A DNA stretch of 64,000 nt from Nevskiales bacterium (GTDB lineage: Bacteria > Pseudomonadota > Gammaproteobacteria > Nevskiales > Nevskiaceae): assembly GCA_028698335.1 (NCBI GenBank), contig JAQVDP010000013.1:1-64000 (forward strand), read 5' to 3'. The translations under genes were made by a program, and so were the position numbers. The notes under the pieces are model-generated. The model ran no database searches. It was not told the origin of the DNA and was given only the letters and a program-made list of their open reading frames with translations. How positions within the stretch are numbered: position 1 is the stretch's first letter; each line of letters starts with the position of its first letter. Of this stretch, positions 51,474-62,186 are shown one piece after another.

Positions 51474-52361
51474 ATGGGACTCGGAGAGCTGTTTGCACTG
51501 AGCTGCGCGCTGGCGTGGGCGGTCGCGGTCATCCTGTTCAAGAAGTCCGGCGAGCATCTGCCGCCGTTTGCCCTCAATCTGGTCAAGAACGCGGTGGTGC
51601 TGCCACTGTTCGGCGTGACCCTGCTGGCGGTCGAGAGCAGCGCGGGACCGAACATGCCGTGGGCGGACCTGGGGCTGGCGGCGGTATCGGGTGTCATCGG
51701 CATCGCCATCGGGGATACGCTGTATTTCCGCGCGCTCAATGCCATCGGCGCCAGCCGCATGGCGGTCGCGCAGGCTCTCTATTCGCCGTTCGTGATCCTG
51801 CTGTCGATACTGGTGCTTGGAGAGCGGCTCAGCGTCTGGCAGTTCGGCGGCGTGGCCCTGGTCCTGGCCGGCATCGTGCTGGTGACCTATACGCGCTCGC
51901 CCGAACGGCGCGATGCGCGGGCCCTGCGCGCTGGCGTGATGTGGGCGGTGATCGCCGTGTTCATGATGGCGGCGGGGGTGGTCATCGCCAAACCGCTGCT
52001 GGAGCAGCACAGCTTCCTGTGGGTGGTCAGTCTGCGCGTGGCGGCGGGTTTTGCTGGCATGCTGGCGATCGCGATCGGGCGGCGTCAGCTGTCTGCGCTG
52101 TGGCGCGCTTACCGGGGGGTCACGCACTGGCCCGCGATCGTCGCGGGGGGCATCGTCGGCACCTACCTGTCGATGATGCTGTGGCTGGCCGGATACAAGT
52201 ACACGCAGGCGTCGATCGCGGCGGTGCTCAATGAGCTGGCTGCGGTCTTCATCCTGCCGCTGGCGGTATGGTTTCTCGGGGAGCGCGTGCAGCGGCGCCA
52301 GTATGTCGGCGTGACGCTGGCCCTGGCGGGGGTGGTGCTGGTCATCGGGCTCAAGCCCTGA
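51474..52361 (+). CDS. DMT superfamily (EamA) transporter
   Basis: Ten-helix inner-membrane transporter of 295 residues with two EamA repeats (opening LGELFALSCALAWAVAVILFKKSGE, and second repeat RALRAGVMWAVIAVFMMAAGVVIAKPLLEQHS). Each repeat ends with the typical glycine-rich helix (LGERLSVWQFGGVALVLAGIVLVTY; LGERVQRRQYVGVTLALAGVVLVIGL). Members export amino acids, metabolites or carry lipid-linked sugars; the substrate is unclear. Its start lies 54 bases after hldE and has a weak ribosome site, so it may be translated from the same transcript. Confidence 0.9.
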   Translation: MGLGELFALSCALAWAVAVILFKKSGEHLPPFALNLVKNAVVLPLFGVTLLAVESSAGPNMPWADLGLAAVSGVIGIAIGDTLYFRALNAIGASRMAVAQALYSPFVILLSILVLGERLSVWQFGGVALVLAGIVLVTYTRSPERRDARALRAGVMWAVIAVFMMAAGVVIAKPLLEQHSFLWVVSLRVAAGFAGMLAIAIGRRQLSALWRAYRGVTHWPAIVAGGIVGTYLSMMLWLAGYKYTQASIAAVLNELAAVFILPLAVWFLGERVQRRQYVGVTLALAGVVLVIGLKP

Positions 52362-52477
52362 CGGTGCCGGCGCGCCGACACGGGCGGCCGTTGTAGGGGT
52401 CAATCGGGCACGTTCGTCCGGACGGATGCGCGGGGAGCGGCGGGCTGAGGCAGGATCGACCCGAACAGGGGTTCGAC

Positions 52478-53320
52478 ATGGCTATCGAAGACCGCTTTTA
52501 CAGAATTGTCGTGGATGCACTGGCGCATGATCGGCTGACCTTGCCGACCTTGCCGGAGGTCGCCTTGAAGATCCGGCGCCTGCTGCAGAACGAGGACGTG
52601 ACCAGCGCCCAGGTGGCGGCCGAGGTCCATCGCGATCCGGCGATTGCGGTGCGCCTGATCCGGGTCGCCAACAGTGCGGCGATGCGCAGTGGACGGCAGG
52701 TCGAGAACGTGCAGCAGGCGGTGACCCGTCTCGGCCTGCACTACACGCGCTTGCTGGTCGACGGACTGGCGCTGGAGCAGATGTTCGTCGCCACCCATGC
52801 CGAGCTGAAGAAACGCCTGCTGCGGGCGTGGCAGCAGAGCGTCGAGGTTGCGGCGCTGGCGCAGGTGCTTGCGGCGCAGTGCACGCTGCTGCAGCCGGAG
52901 ATGGCGATGCTCGCCGGACTGGTGCACCACGTCGGCGCGCTGCCGATCCTCCGGCTCGCGGAGCACCATGCCGCCGCGCTGGAATCGGCCGAGGCCCTCG
53001 ATGACGTCGTCGCCCGGCTGTCTCCGCGCATCGGCCGGATGGTTCTGCAGGCCTGGCACTTCCCGCCGGAGCTGGTCGACGTGCCGGTCCTGTGGCCGGA
53101 CATGTCGCGTGAGCATGATGGCGGGCCGGACTTCGCCGACGTCGTCGCGGTCGCCGTGCTGCGCACCCGCGGCGCGTCCGATCCGCAGTTCAGGGATCTC
53201 GATGCCGCCACGGTTCCGGCTTTCGTCAAGCTCGATCTGGAGCCGGACTTTCCGCTGTCGGGCCCCGGATCGCTGGCGGAGGGTTATCAGAGTTCCCTGC
53301 AGCTGCTCCAGGCTGCATAG
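52478..53320 (+). CDS. HDOD domain signalling protein
   Basis: A 280-residue protein of the HDOD class, relatives of HD-GYP domains without the catalytic HD motif, usually involved in signalling or regulation. The core runs from about residue 15: LPTLPEVALKIRRLLQNEDVTSAQVAAEVHRDPAIAVRLIRVANSAAM and VENVQQAVTRLGLHYTRLLV, then LRAWQQSVEVAALAQVLA, MLAGLVHHVGALPIL, and WHFPPELVDV. There is no attached receiver, GGDEF or kinase domain, so input must come from another protein. It stands alone and is convergent with the M28 peptidase, 2 bases apart. Confidence 0.9.
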   Translation: MAIEDRFYRIVVDALAHDRLTLPTLPEVALKIRRLLQNEDVTSAQVAAEVHRDPAIAVRLIRVANSAAMRSGRQVENVQQAVTRLGLHYTRLLVDGLALEQMFVATHAELKKRLLRAWQQSVEVAALAQVLAAQCTLLQPEMAMLAGLVHHVGALPILRLAEHHAAALESAEALDDVVARLSPRIGRMVLQAWHFPPELVDVPVLWPDMSREHDGGPDFADVVAVAVLRTRGASDPQFRDLDAATVPAFVKLDLEPDFPLSGPGSLAEGYQSSLQLLQAA

Positions 53321-53322
53321 GC

Positions 53323-55044
<1,722 letters not shown>

Positions 55045-55075
55045 GATCGGCCTCCGGTGGAATCCTGCGGATGGG

Positions 55076-57142
55076 CTATTGCTTGAGCCAGCGGTCCAGC
55101 CAGGCTTCGACGGTTTCGTGCCATTGCACGCTGTTCTGCGGCTTGAGCACCCAATGGTTCTCGTCCGGGTAGATCAGCAACTGGCTGGGAATGCCGCGAC
55201 GCTGCAGGGCGGTGAAGGTCGCGATGCCCTGTTCCGGCGGGACGCGGTAGTCCTTCTCGCCGTGGATCACCAGCATCGGGGTCTGCCAGTTCTTGACGAA
55301 GTTGGCCGGGTTCGACGCCTCGTAGTTCTCGGGGACCAGGTACTGCGGTCCGCCGTGTTCCCATTCCTCGAACCACAGCTCTTCGGTGGTGTAGTACATG
55401 CTGCGGTTGTCGAAGATGCCGTCGTGATTGACGATGCACTTGAACGCGTCCGACCAGTTGCCGGCGATCCAGTTCATCATGAACCCCCCGTAGCTGGCGC
55501 CGAGCGCGCCGGCGCGCTCGCCGTCGAGGAAGTCGTAGCGGTCCAGCGCATACGCCCAGCCCTTCTGCAGATCGACCAGCGGCTTGCCGCCCCAGTCGCC
55601 GGTGATCGAATCGGTGAAGGCCTGGCCGTAACCGGTCGAGCCGTGGAAGTCGATGAACACCACGGCGTAGCCCATTCCGGAATAGATCGCGGGGTTCCAG
55701 CGGTAGTGCCAGTCGTTGCCCATGCTGCCCTGGGGACCGCCGTGGACGATGAAGGCGACCGGATACTTCTTGCCCTTGCGGTAGTTCCACGGCTTCATCA
55801 CGTAGCCGTAGACGGTCTCGTCATTCCAGCCGGCGAATGCGAACTGCTCGTAGTTGCCGAACTGCACGTGCTGCAGGCGCTCGACGTTGAACTGCGTGAG
55901 GCGCCGGTGTCCGGTGCCGGCCAGGTCGGTGTGATAGAGATCGGCCGGCGCCGTCAGGCTGTCGTAGGTGTAGACGATGCCGCCGGTGCCGACATCGAAA
56001 CCGCCGACGTGTCCCGCGCCGCTGACGCCCTCGACCTTGCCGCTGGCGACGTCGATCGCGAACAGCCGGTGCTGGCCGAGGTCGTCCGCGGTCGTGTACA
56101 GCGTCTTGCCGTCGGTGCTGAACTGCAGGGGACCGGCGGAGCGGTCCCAGTCCGGCGCGACTTCACGGACGCGGTCGGTCTTCAGGTCGTACAGCTTGAC
56201 GGCCAGCCGGTCGGCCTCGAATCCCGGCCGCCGCATCGACAGATACGCGAGGGAACCGCCGTCGGGCGAGAACACCGGCGAGGTGTCCATCGCCTCGTTG
56301 TCCTGCGTCAGGTTGCGCGGCGGTGCGGAGCCGTCGGTCGGGGCCAGCCACACATCGAGATTGGTGCTCCAGGGTTCGCTGCTGCCGGCGATGCGCGCGG
56401 TGAACGCGATCGTGGCGCCGTCCGGGGCGAAGCCGTATTCGCCGGAGTCGCCGAACGGCTTGGTCGGCACGTCACCGTCGATGCCCTTGCTGACCTGAAC
56501 CGGGCCGCGGGCCTGCCCGTCGACGCCGATGGTGAGCGTGAACAGCTGCGAGCGCGTGCCGTTTTTCCAGGTGTCCCAGTGACGCACGAAGAGTTTGTCG
56601 AACAGCATGCCGCTGCGCTTGTCGTCGGCGCGCTCATCGAGGCGACGCTTGGTGCAGGCCAGGTCGGCGCAGTCCGCGAACACCTCCAGCGCGACCGCGA
56701 GGTGTTTGCCGTCGGCGGCCAGCGCGTAGCTGCCGACGTCGAGTGGCAGATCGGTGACCTGGGTCGCCTCTCCGCTGCGTTGCCGGTCCAGACGCCAGAC
56801 CTGCGGGCTGCCGGAGCGGGTCGACAGGAAGTACAGGTAGCGGCCGTCGGCCGACCAGCGCGGATCGTAGTGGCTGCCCTCGGCAGTGGTCGCGGCGTGC
56901 GCGCCGGTGCCGTCGGCCTGCATCAGCCACACCGCCATCACGCCCTTGTTGGCGTCGTAGTCGGTGCGTCGCACGGCAAACGCCACGTGCTCGCCATCCG
57001 GCGACAGCCGCGGATCGGAGACGCGGTCCAGACGGACCAGATCGCTGGCGGTGATCGGGCGGGGGGTGGCGGTCGTGGTCTTGGCGGACATGGCGTTGAA
57101 GCTGAGGGTGATCAGGGCGGCACCGGCGAGCGCGCGAATCAT
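55076..57142 (-). CDS. S9 family prolyl oligopeptidase-type peptidase
   Basis: Serine peptidase (dipeptidyl or acylaminoacyl peptidase type) of 688 residues, exported by an N-terminal signal (IRALAGAALITLSFNAMSA). Residues about 30-430 form a beta-propeller with repeats like DPRLSPDGEHVAFAVRR and DPRWSADGRYLYFLS. The C-terminal hydrolase holds the triad S550 (GASYGGF), D631 (HGEKDYRVP) and H663 (PDENHW). An AGGAGA site precedes the start. It is followed by the M28 gene and is divergent from the POT symporter, so it fits a peptide uptake unit. Location is probably periplasmic. Confidence 0.93.
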   Translation of the reverse strand: MIRALAGAALITLSFNAMSAKTTTATPRPITASDLVRLDRVSDPRLSPDGEHVAFAVRRTDYDANKGVMAVWLMQADGTGAHAATTAEGSHYDPRWSADGRYLYFLSTRSGSPQVWRLDRQRSGEATQVTDLPLDVGSYALAADGKHLAVALEVFADCADLACTKRRLDERADDKRSGMLFDKLFVRHWDTWKNGTRSQLFTLTIGVDGQARGPVQVSKGIDGDVPTKPFGDSGEYGFAPDGATIAFTARIAGSSEPWSTNLDVWLAPTDGSAPPRNLTQDNEAMDTSPVFSPDGGSLAYLSMRRPGFEADRLAVKLYDLKTDRVREVAPDWDRSAGPLQFSTDGKTLYTTADDLGQHRLFAIDVASGKVEGVSGAGHVGGFDVGTGGIVYTYDSLTAPADLYHTDLAGTGHRRLTQFNVERLQHVQFGNYEQFAFAGWNDETVYGYVMKPWNYRKGKKYPVAFIVHGGPQGSMGNDWHYRWNPAIYSGMGYAVVFIDFHGSTGYGQAFTDSITGDWGGKPLVDLQKGWAYALDRYDFLDGERAGALGASYGGFMMNWIAGNWSDAFKCIVNHDGIFDNRSMYYTTEELWFEEWEHGGPQYLVPENYEASNPANFVKNWQTPMLVIHGEKDYRVPPEQGIATFTALQRRGIPSQLLIYPDENHWVLKPQNSVQWHETVEAWLDRWLKQ

Positions 57143-57287
57143 CGATCGAGGTCTCCTGAGGATCGAGGCGAGGAAAACTCCGGCATGTTAAACGCATCGG
57201 CGCAGAGGCACGTCCGGGTAATGTCTCAGGGCGTCGCGCCGGGGCGGTGCCTATACTCGCCGCCGTTCTCCATACGCCTGCAACGAC

Positions 57288-59030
57288 ATGAGCACGACCT
57301 TTCCGCCGCCGCCACCGGCGGGTGCCGCCGCCGCGCGCACGGACGAGTTTCTGGGGCATCCCAAAGGCCTCTACGTCTGCTTCTTCACCGAGATGTGGGA
57401 GCGCTTCTCTTTCTACGGCATGAAGGCGTTGCTGCTGCTGTACATCCTCAAGTACCACCTGTTCACGGATCAGGCCGGATACGAGCTGCTCGGCGCCTAC
57501 GGCGGTCTGGTCTATGCGGTGCCGGTGATCGGCGGCCTGCTCGCGGACCGCTATCTGGGCATGCGCAAGGCGGTGGTCTTCGGCGGCGTGCTGCTGGTGC
57601 TCGGGCATCTCGGCATGGCCTACGAAGGCGAGCAGGCGCGTGTCGTCGACGGCGTGGTCGTGCGCGACGAGCCGGCCTTGCAGGTGTTCTACCTGTCGCT
57701 GGCCCTGATCATCATGGGCGTGGGGTTTCTCAAGCCGAACATCTCGACGATCGTCGGCAAGCTCTATCCCGAGCATGATCCGCGGCGCGATTCGGGCTTC
57801 ACGGTCTTCTACGCGGGGATCAATGTCGGCGCGCTGTTCGCCAGTCTGATCTGTGCCTATCTGGGCGAAACCTACGGCTGGAGCTACGGTTTCGGTGCGG
57901 CGGGGATCGGGATGGTTGCCGGGCTGCTGTTGTTCCTGTGGGGGCAGAAGTATCTGCACGGGCATGCCGAGCCGTCCGACCCGCAGCGTCTGCGCGAGCG
58001 CGTCTTCGGCCTGCCGCGCGAGGGGTGGATCTATCTCGGCGGCGTCGGTGGCGTGTTGCTGGTATGGCAGCTGATCCAGCGGACCTGGACCGTCCACGGC
58101 GCGATGCATCTGATCGCGCTCGCTTTCGTCGCCTGGTTCGCGTGGTTCCTGGCGCGGCACTGCACGCCGCAGCAGCGCGGGCAGATGATCGCGCTGGTGG
58201 TGCTGATCGTCGCGGTGCTGGTCTTCTTCACGCTGTACGAGCAGACCTACGGTTCCTGGATCACCTTCACCGACCGCCTGATGACCAAGGAACTGTTCGG
58301 CTTCTCGACGGCGCAGGGCGGCGCGTTGCCGTGGGCGACCTGGTCGCTGGCGGCGAGTCCGCCGCTGATGGTTGCGGCGCTGATCGCGTCGGATCGCGGG
58401 CATGGCGCGCTGGCGGTGGGCCTGGTCGGAGTGATGGTGGCCGGGCTGGTCGTGGCGATCGCGCACGATGTGGTGCTGGTGCCGCAGACCGCCGGGTCGC
58501 TGACCTTTCTGGGGGCCTTCTTCATCGTCGCACTGGCGCCGCTGTTCGCGTGGCTGTGGCCGTGGTTGCAGCGGCGGAGCCTGAATCCGAGCACGCCGGT
58601 GAAGATGGGCATCGGCCTGGTGATCGCCGGGCTGTCGTTCCTGCCGCTGGTCGCGGCGGCGCAGGTCGCGGCATCCGGCGTCCAGGCCAGCGTCTGGTGG
58701 CTGGTGCTGGCGTATCTGGTGCTCGAGGTCGGCGAGGTCTGTCTGTCGCCGATCGGTCTGTCGGCGGTCACCCAGCTGTCGGTGGCACGCGTCGTCGGTG
58801 TGATGATGGGCGCGTTCTGGCTCGCGACCGCGTACTCGGAAGTCCTGGCCGCGGCGTTCGGCAGCCTGGCGTCGATCGAGATCCCGGAAGGCGGGGCGAT
58901 CGACATGGCGGCGGCCGCCGCCAAGTATCACGACCTGTTCTGGACGCTGTGCGGGATCGGTGTTGGCTCCGGCGTTCTCGCGCTGCTGGCGGCGCCGCTG
59001 ATCCGGCGGGCGATGGGCGAAGCCCGGTAA
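57288..59030 (+). CDS. POT/PTR family proton-dependent oligopeptide symporter
   Basis: Inner-membrane di- and tripeptide uptake transporter of 580 residues with about 14 segments. The first helix region carries the ExxER motif in FFTEMWERFSFYGMKALL, and LGAYGGLVYAVPVIGGLLADRYLG follows. Later FGAAGIGMVAGLLLFLWGQKYL and the C-terminal EVGEVCLSPIGLSAVTQL are standard for the family. A possible -10 box TATACT lies at 57252-57257, with no clear ribosome site. It faces the S9-M28 pair from the other side of a 145-base divergent region, so the three may be controlled together. Confidence 0.95.
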   Translation: MSTTFPPPPPAGAAAARTDEFLGHPKGLYVCFFTEMWERFSFYGMKALLLLYILKYHLFTDQAGYELLGAYGGLVYAVPVIGGLLADRYLGMRKAVVFGGVLLVLGHLGMAYEGEQARVVDGVVVRDEPALQVFYLSLALIIMGVGFLKPNISTIVGKLYPEHDPRRDSGFTVFYAGINVGALFASLICAYLGETYGWSYGFGAAGIGMVAGLLLFLWGQKYLHGHAEPSDPQRLRERVFGLPREGWIYLGGVGGVLLVWQLIQRTWTVHGAMHLIALAFVAWFAWFLARHCTPQQRGQMIALVVLIVAVLVFFTLYEQTYGSWITFTDRLMTKELFGFSTAQGGALPWATWSLAASPPLMVAALIASDRGHGALAVGLVGVMVAGLVVAIAHDVVLVPQTAGSLTFLGAFFIVALAPLFAWLWPWLQRRSLNPSTPVKMGIGLVIAGLSFLPLVAAAQVAASGVQASVWWLVLAYLVLEVGEVCLSPIGLSAVTQLSVARVVGVMMGAFWLATAYSEVLAAAFGSLASIEIPEGGAIDMAAAAAKYHDLFWTLCGIGVGSGVLALLAAPLIRRAMGEAR

Positions 59031-59052
59031 CGGGATTTCAGTGCGGACGCCA

Positions 59053-59090
59053 ACCGCAAGAGGCCGCCGGAAACGGCGGCCTCTTGCGGT
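59053..59090. terminator. Long hairpin between POT symporter and GlyGly-CTERM protease
   Basis: A perfect 17-base stem with arms ACCGCAAGAGGCCGCCG and CGGCGGCCTCTTGCGGT around a GAAA tetraloop. It ends directly against the protease stop codon at 59091. No strong U tract is seen on either side, so it may stop both convergent transcripts by its stem alone. Confidence 0.75.
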
Positions 59091-60530
59091 CTAGCCTGCG
59101 ATGCGCCGCCGGCGCAGGGCTGCGCCGAGCAGCATGGCGCTGACGAACCAGTGGCCGAGCGCGCCGCCACCGCCACCACCGCCGCTCGGGGTCGTGACCG
59201 GTCCGGGGTCCTTGCCGGCCAGCGTCAGCGTACCGGTGTTGTCGGGGTCCAGATGGGCCTTGAGCTGCTGGCTGCTCGCGCTGCCGGCGGTCCAGCCGGC
59301 ATCGAGGCGGGCGTAGTAGTCGGGCTGGGTCTGTGCGTCACATGACGCCAGTCCGCCGGACAACACGCCGACGATCCGGTGATCCTGATTCCACAGGCCG
59401 CTGCCCGATGAACCCTGTTCGGTGGTGCCCTGAGCCCATTTGACTTCCCAGGTTTTCACCAGGCGGCTGCAGTTGTTGTTGCCGTCGTATTCGATGCAGA
59501 CGTTGTCGGTTTTGACCGCCGGGATGCTGTACGCACTGATCCGCTTTTCGTCCGCCGACGGATGGTGGATGCTGACGCCGGACTGTGGCGGCGTCGTGCC
59601 GGCATTCCAGCCGGCGTAGTGGACGTCGAAGGCGTTGCTGGGGGGCTGATTCAGGCGCAGCAGCGTGAAGTCGGAGCCGATGTCGTCCGCCAGCAGGGTG
59701 GAGCCGGTCTGATTCTGGCTGAGGCTGCCGTCGGGATTGCCGCCGCAGACGCTGGTCTCGTAGTTCCAGTAGACGACCACCGAAGAGGGCGAATGCTGGG
59801 CATCGTCCCCGATCTCGCAGTGGTCCGCGGTCAGGAACAGGGGATCGTCGTTCTGACGGACGTTGTTGACCAGCTGGCCCGAGCAGGCGCCCACGCCGCC
59901 GATCGTGATCAGCGCCACCGACCGGATCTCGTCACGCCAGTCGTCGCCGAGCGGGCAGACCACGTCGATGTTGCAGCTGCCGGACTTGGCGATGGAGCCG
60001 GAGGTCCCGAACCGGCGGAAGCCGTGATTGACCGAGGCCAGTTGCAGGGCGACGGCATCGCGCGCCTGTTTGGGAACCCGCAGCTCGATGACCGCCGACT
60101 CGCCGAGGACGATGGCGGTCCAGAGTTTGCCGTCCGGTGCCTGCTCGGCGCGGGTGTAGGGGCCCTGGACGTTGCGTCCCTGGGGGTCGTAGAGCCAGAG
60201 CGCGGCGCCACTGGGCAGCGCGAACTGACTGAAGGTCAGGTTGATCGACTTGGCGCCGGCGGAGAACACGCGGGTGCGCCAGCGCATCTGGCCCGCGGAG
60301 ACTTCGTCCCAGACCCCCTGATCGAGGCCGGCCGCCAGCGGTGCAGCCACCGCGAACCGGCGCTGCTCGGCGGGGTTGGCCTCGACCGCTGCGACCTTGG
60401 CCTGAACCTGATCGACCGCGGTGGTCAGCAGCGGCAGCGCGTCGAGATCGACCAGATCCGGGCTGAAAGCCTGTGCGGATGCGGCCGCGCCGAGCAGCGC
60501 GGCGGCGAGGGCGTAGCGGGGGAGTCGCAT
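59091..60530 (-). CDS. Secreted trypsin-like (S1) serine protease with GlyGly-CTERM tail, copy 1
   Basis: Exported 479-residue protease. A signal peptide (ALAAALLGAAASAQA) and a prodomain of about 150 residues precede the catalytic domain, with H237 (LTADHC), D287 (GSDFTLLRL) and S375 (GSSGSG), as in the lysyl-endopeptidase group. Cysteines (CNIDVVC, ACSGQ, ADHC) suggest disulfides. After the domain a conserved stretch (LKAHLDPDNTGTLTL) and a Gly tract lead to a hydrophobic helix with a basic end (ALGHWFVSAMLLGAALRRRR), the GlyGly-CTERM signal for rhombosortase cleavage. The paralogue lies 150 bases upstream. Substrate preference is not visible. Confidence 0.9.
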   Translation of the reverse strand: MRLPRYALAAALLGAAASAQAFSPDLVDLDALPLLTTAVDQVQAKVAAVEANPAEQRRFAVAAPLAAGLDQGVWDEVSAGQMRWRTRVFSAGAKSINLTFSQFALPSGAALWLYDPQGRNVQGPYTRAEQAPDGKLWTAIVLGESAVIELRVPKQARDAVALQLASVNHGFRRFGTSGSIAKSGSCNIDVVCPLGDDWRDEIRSVALITIGGVGACSGQLVNNVRQNDDPLFLTADHCEIGDDAQHSPSSVVVYWNYETSVCGGNPDGSLSQNQTGSTLLADDIGSDFTLLRLNQPPSNAFDVHYAGWNAGTTPPQSGVSIHHPSADEKRISAYSIPAVKTDNVCIEYDGNNNCSRLVKTWEVKWAQGTTEQGSSGSGLWNQDHRIVGVLSGGLASCDAQTQPDYYARLDAGWTAGSASSQQLKAHLDPDNTGTLTLAGKDPGPVTTPSGGGGGGGALGHWFVSAMLLGAALRRRRIAG

Positions 60531-60680
60531 GCGGTCAGTCTCCGGGAATCGAATCGCATCGCGAGTCTATTCCGGATCGCCTCCCAATGCGCGCGCTGTG
60601 GCGCATGCGGTGGCGGATTTCGTGACCGACGGCTCAAACCGCCGGAGCGGGCGTGATGTCCCCGGGGGAGGAATTGTCTC

Positions 60681-62144
60681 CTAGCCGCGGGAACGATTGC
60701 GCCTGCGCAATGCCGCCGCTGCGTACAGCAGCGCGAGCACGGCGCCGGGCAGGGCGCCACCGCCACCGCCACCGCCACCGTCGCTGCCGCCGTCATCGCC
60801 GACGTCGACGACTTCGCCCGGGTTCTTGCCGGGCAGGCTGGTGATGCCGGTGTTGTCGGGGTCCAGATGCGCCTTGAGCTGCGCGTTGTCGGCGGATCCG
60901 GCGGTCCATGCCGCTTCGAGGCGGCCGAAGAAGTCGGGTGCTTCCGGGTCGCTGCAGGAGGCGCCCCCGCCGGACAGAACGCCGACCAGACGATGGTTGC
61001 CATTCCACAGCCCGCTACCCGAAGAACCCTGTTCGGTGGTGCCCTGGCTCCAGACGACCTGCCAGGTGTTGACGGAGCGGGCGCAGTTTCCGAGCAGGCC
61101 GCTTTCGATGCAGACGCCGTCCTGGCGGCTGGCGGGCGTCGCGAATGCGCTGATGCGCTTTTCGTCGCCGCTGGGATGGTGGATGGCGACACCGGAACTC
61201 GGGGTCCGTCCGCTGACGTCCCAGCCGGCGTAGTAGACGTTGAATGCGGAGGCGGGCTCCTGATTGAGTCGCAGCAGGGTGAAATCTGAGGTGACGTCGT
61301 CCGCCAGCAACGTCGAGCCGGACTGGTTCTGACTCAGTGATCCGTCCGGGGTGCCGTTGCAGACACTGGTCTGGTAGTTCCAGTACACGACCACCGACGC
61401 CGCCGAGGTCAGCAGCGAATCTCCGACCCCGCAATGATCCGCGGTCAGGAACAGCGGATCGTCGTCCTGGCGGGTGTTGTTGACGAGTTGGCCGGAGCAG
61501 ACGTACTGCCCGCCGATGGTGATACGCGCTGCGGAACGGATCTCGCCGCGCCAGCCGTCGCCCAGCGGGCAGACGACGTCGATATTGCAGCTGCCGGATT
61601 TCGCGATCGTCCCCGCCGCGCCGAAGCCGCGGAAGCCGTGGTTGATCCGGGCCAGCTGCAGCCGCACGTCCTTGCGCAGGGCGGGCGGGACGTGCAGTTC
61701 GAGCACGGCGCTGTCGCCGGTGACCAGCGCGCTCCAGAAGTGGGTTCCGGGTGTCAGGTCGGCTGCGGCATAAGGGCCCTGGACCAGCTTGCCACCGGTG
61801 TCGTAGATCCAGAGTTCGGCCGGCGGCGGCAGCGCCAGCTCGGCGAACTCGAAATTGAGTGACTGTGCGCCGGCGGAGTACGCGCGCATCCGCCAGCGGG
61901 CACGGCCGTCGCTGGCGGTGTCCCACAGACCGTCGGCAAGGCTCAGGCGGCTCGGCGTGCCAACCGCAAAACGACGCGTCTGCTGCGGATCGTCGACGGC
62001 ACTGCGGATCTTGGCCTGGATGGACGGCCAATCGGTCGTCTGCAGGGGAATGGCGTCGAGCCCGGTGAGCGAGGGCGCGAATGCATGTGCGCCCAGGCCG
62101 AGCGGCAACAGCAGCGCTGCGAATGTTCGAGCGATTGTGCGCAT
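60681..62144 (-). CDS. Secreted trypsin-like (S1) serine protease with GlyGly-CTERM tail, copy 2
   Basis: Paralogue of the next gene downstream, 487 residues. Signal peptide LLLPLGLGAHAFA, prodomain, then the catalytic domain with H237, D287 and S375 at exactly the same positions as copy 1. Very similar blocks are IAKSGSCNIDVVCPLGD, CSGQLVNN, DPLFLTADHC, GSLSQNQSGSTLLADD, SDFTLLRLNQ and GTTEQGSSGSGLWN. An extra aspartate- and glycine-rich linker (VVDVGDDGGSDGGGG) precedes the tail ALPGAVLALLYAAAALRRRN. A GGGGGA site precedes the start. The pair arose by tandem duplication and has diverged; both look active. Confidence 0.9.
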   Translation of the reverse strand: MRTIARTFAALLLPLGLGAHAFAPSLTGLDAIPLQTTDWPSIQAKIRSAVDDPQQTRRFAVGTPSRLSLADGLWDTASDGRARWRMRAYSAGAQSLNFEFAELALPPPAELWIYDTGGKLVQGPYAAADLTPGTHFWSALVTGDSAVLELHVPPALRKDVRLQLARINHGFRGFGAAGTIAKSGSCNIDVVCPLGDGWRGEIRSAARITIGGQYVCSGQLVNNTRQDDDPLFLTADHCGVGDSLLTSAASVVVYWNYQTSVCNGTPDGSLSQNQSGSTLLADDVTSDFTLLRLNQEPASAFNVYYAGWDVSGRTPSSGVAIHHPSGDEKRISAFATPASRQDGVCIESGLLGNCARSVNTWQVVWSQGTTEQGSSGSGLWNGNHRLVGVLSGGGASCSDPEAPDFFGRLEAAWTAGSADNAQLKAHLDPDNTGITSLPGKNPGEVVDVGDDGGSDGGGGGGGGALPGAVLALLYAAAALRRRNRSRG

Positions 62145-62186
62145 GGAATCGATCCCCCGCGTTGTGATGGTCTTATTGGGGGGAGT

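Noticed and set aside
59091..62144. Repeat pair that might be a duplicated mobile segment
   Set aside because: Only the protease genes are duplicated; no flanking direct repeats, transposase or att site is seen, so this is an ordinary gene duplication.
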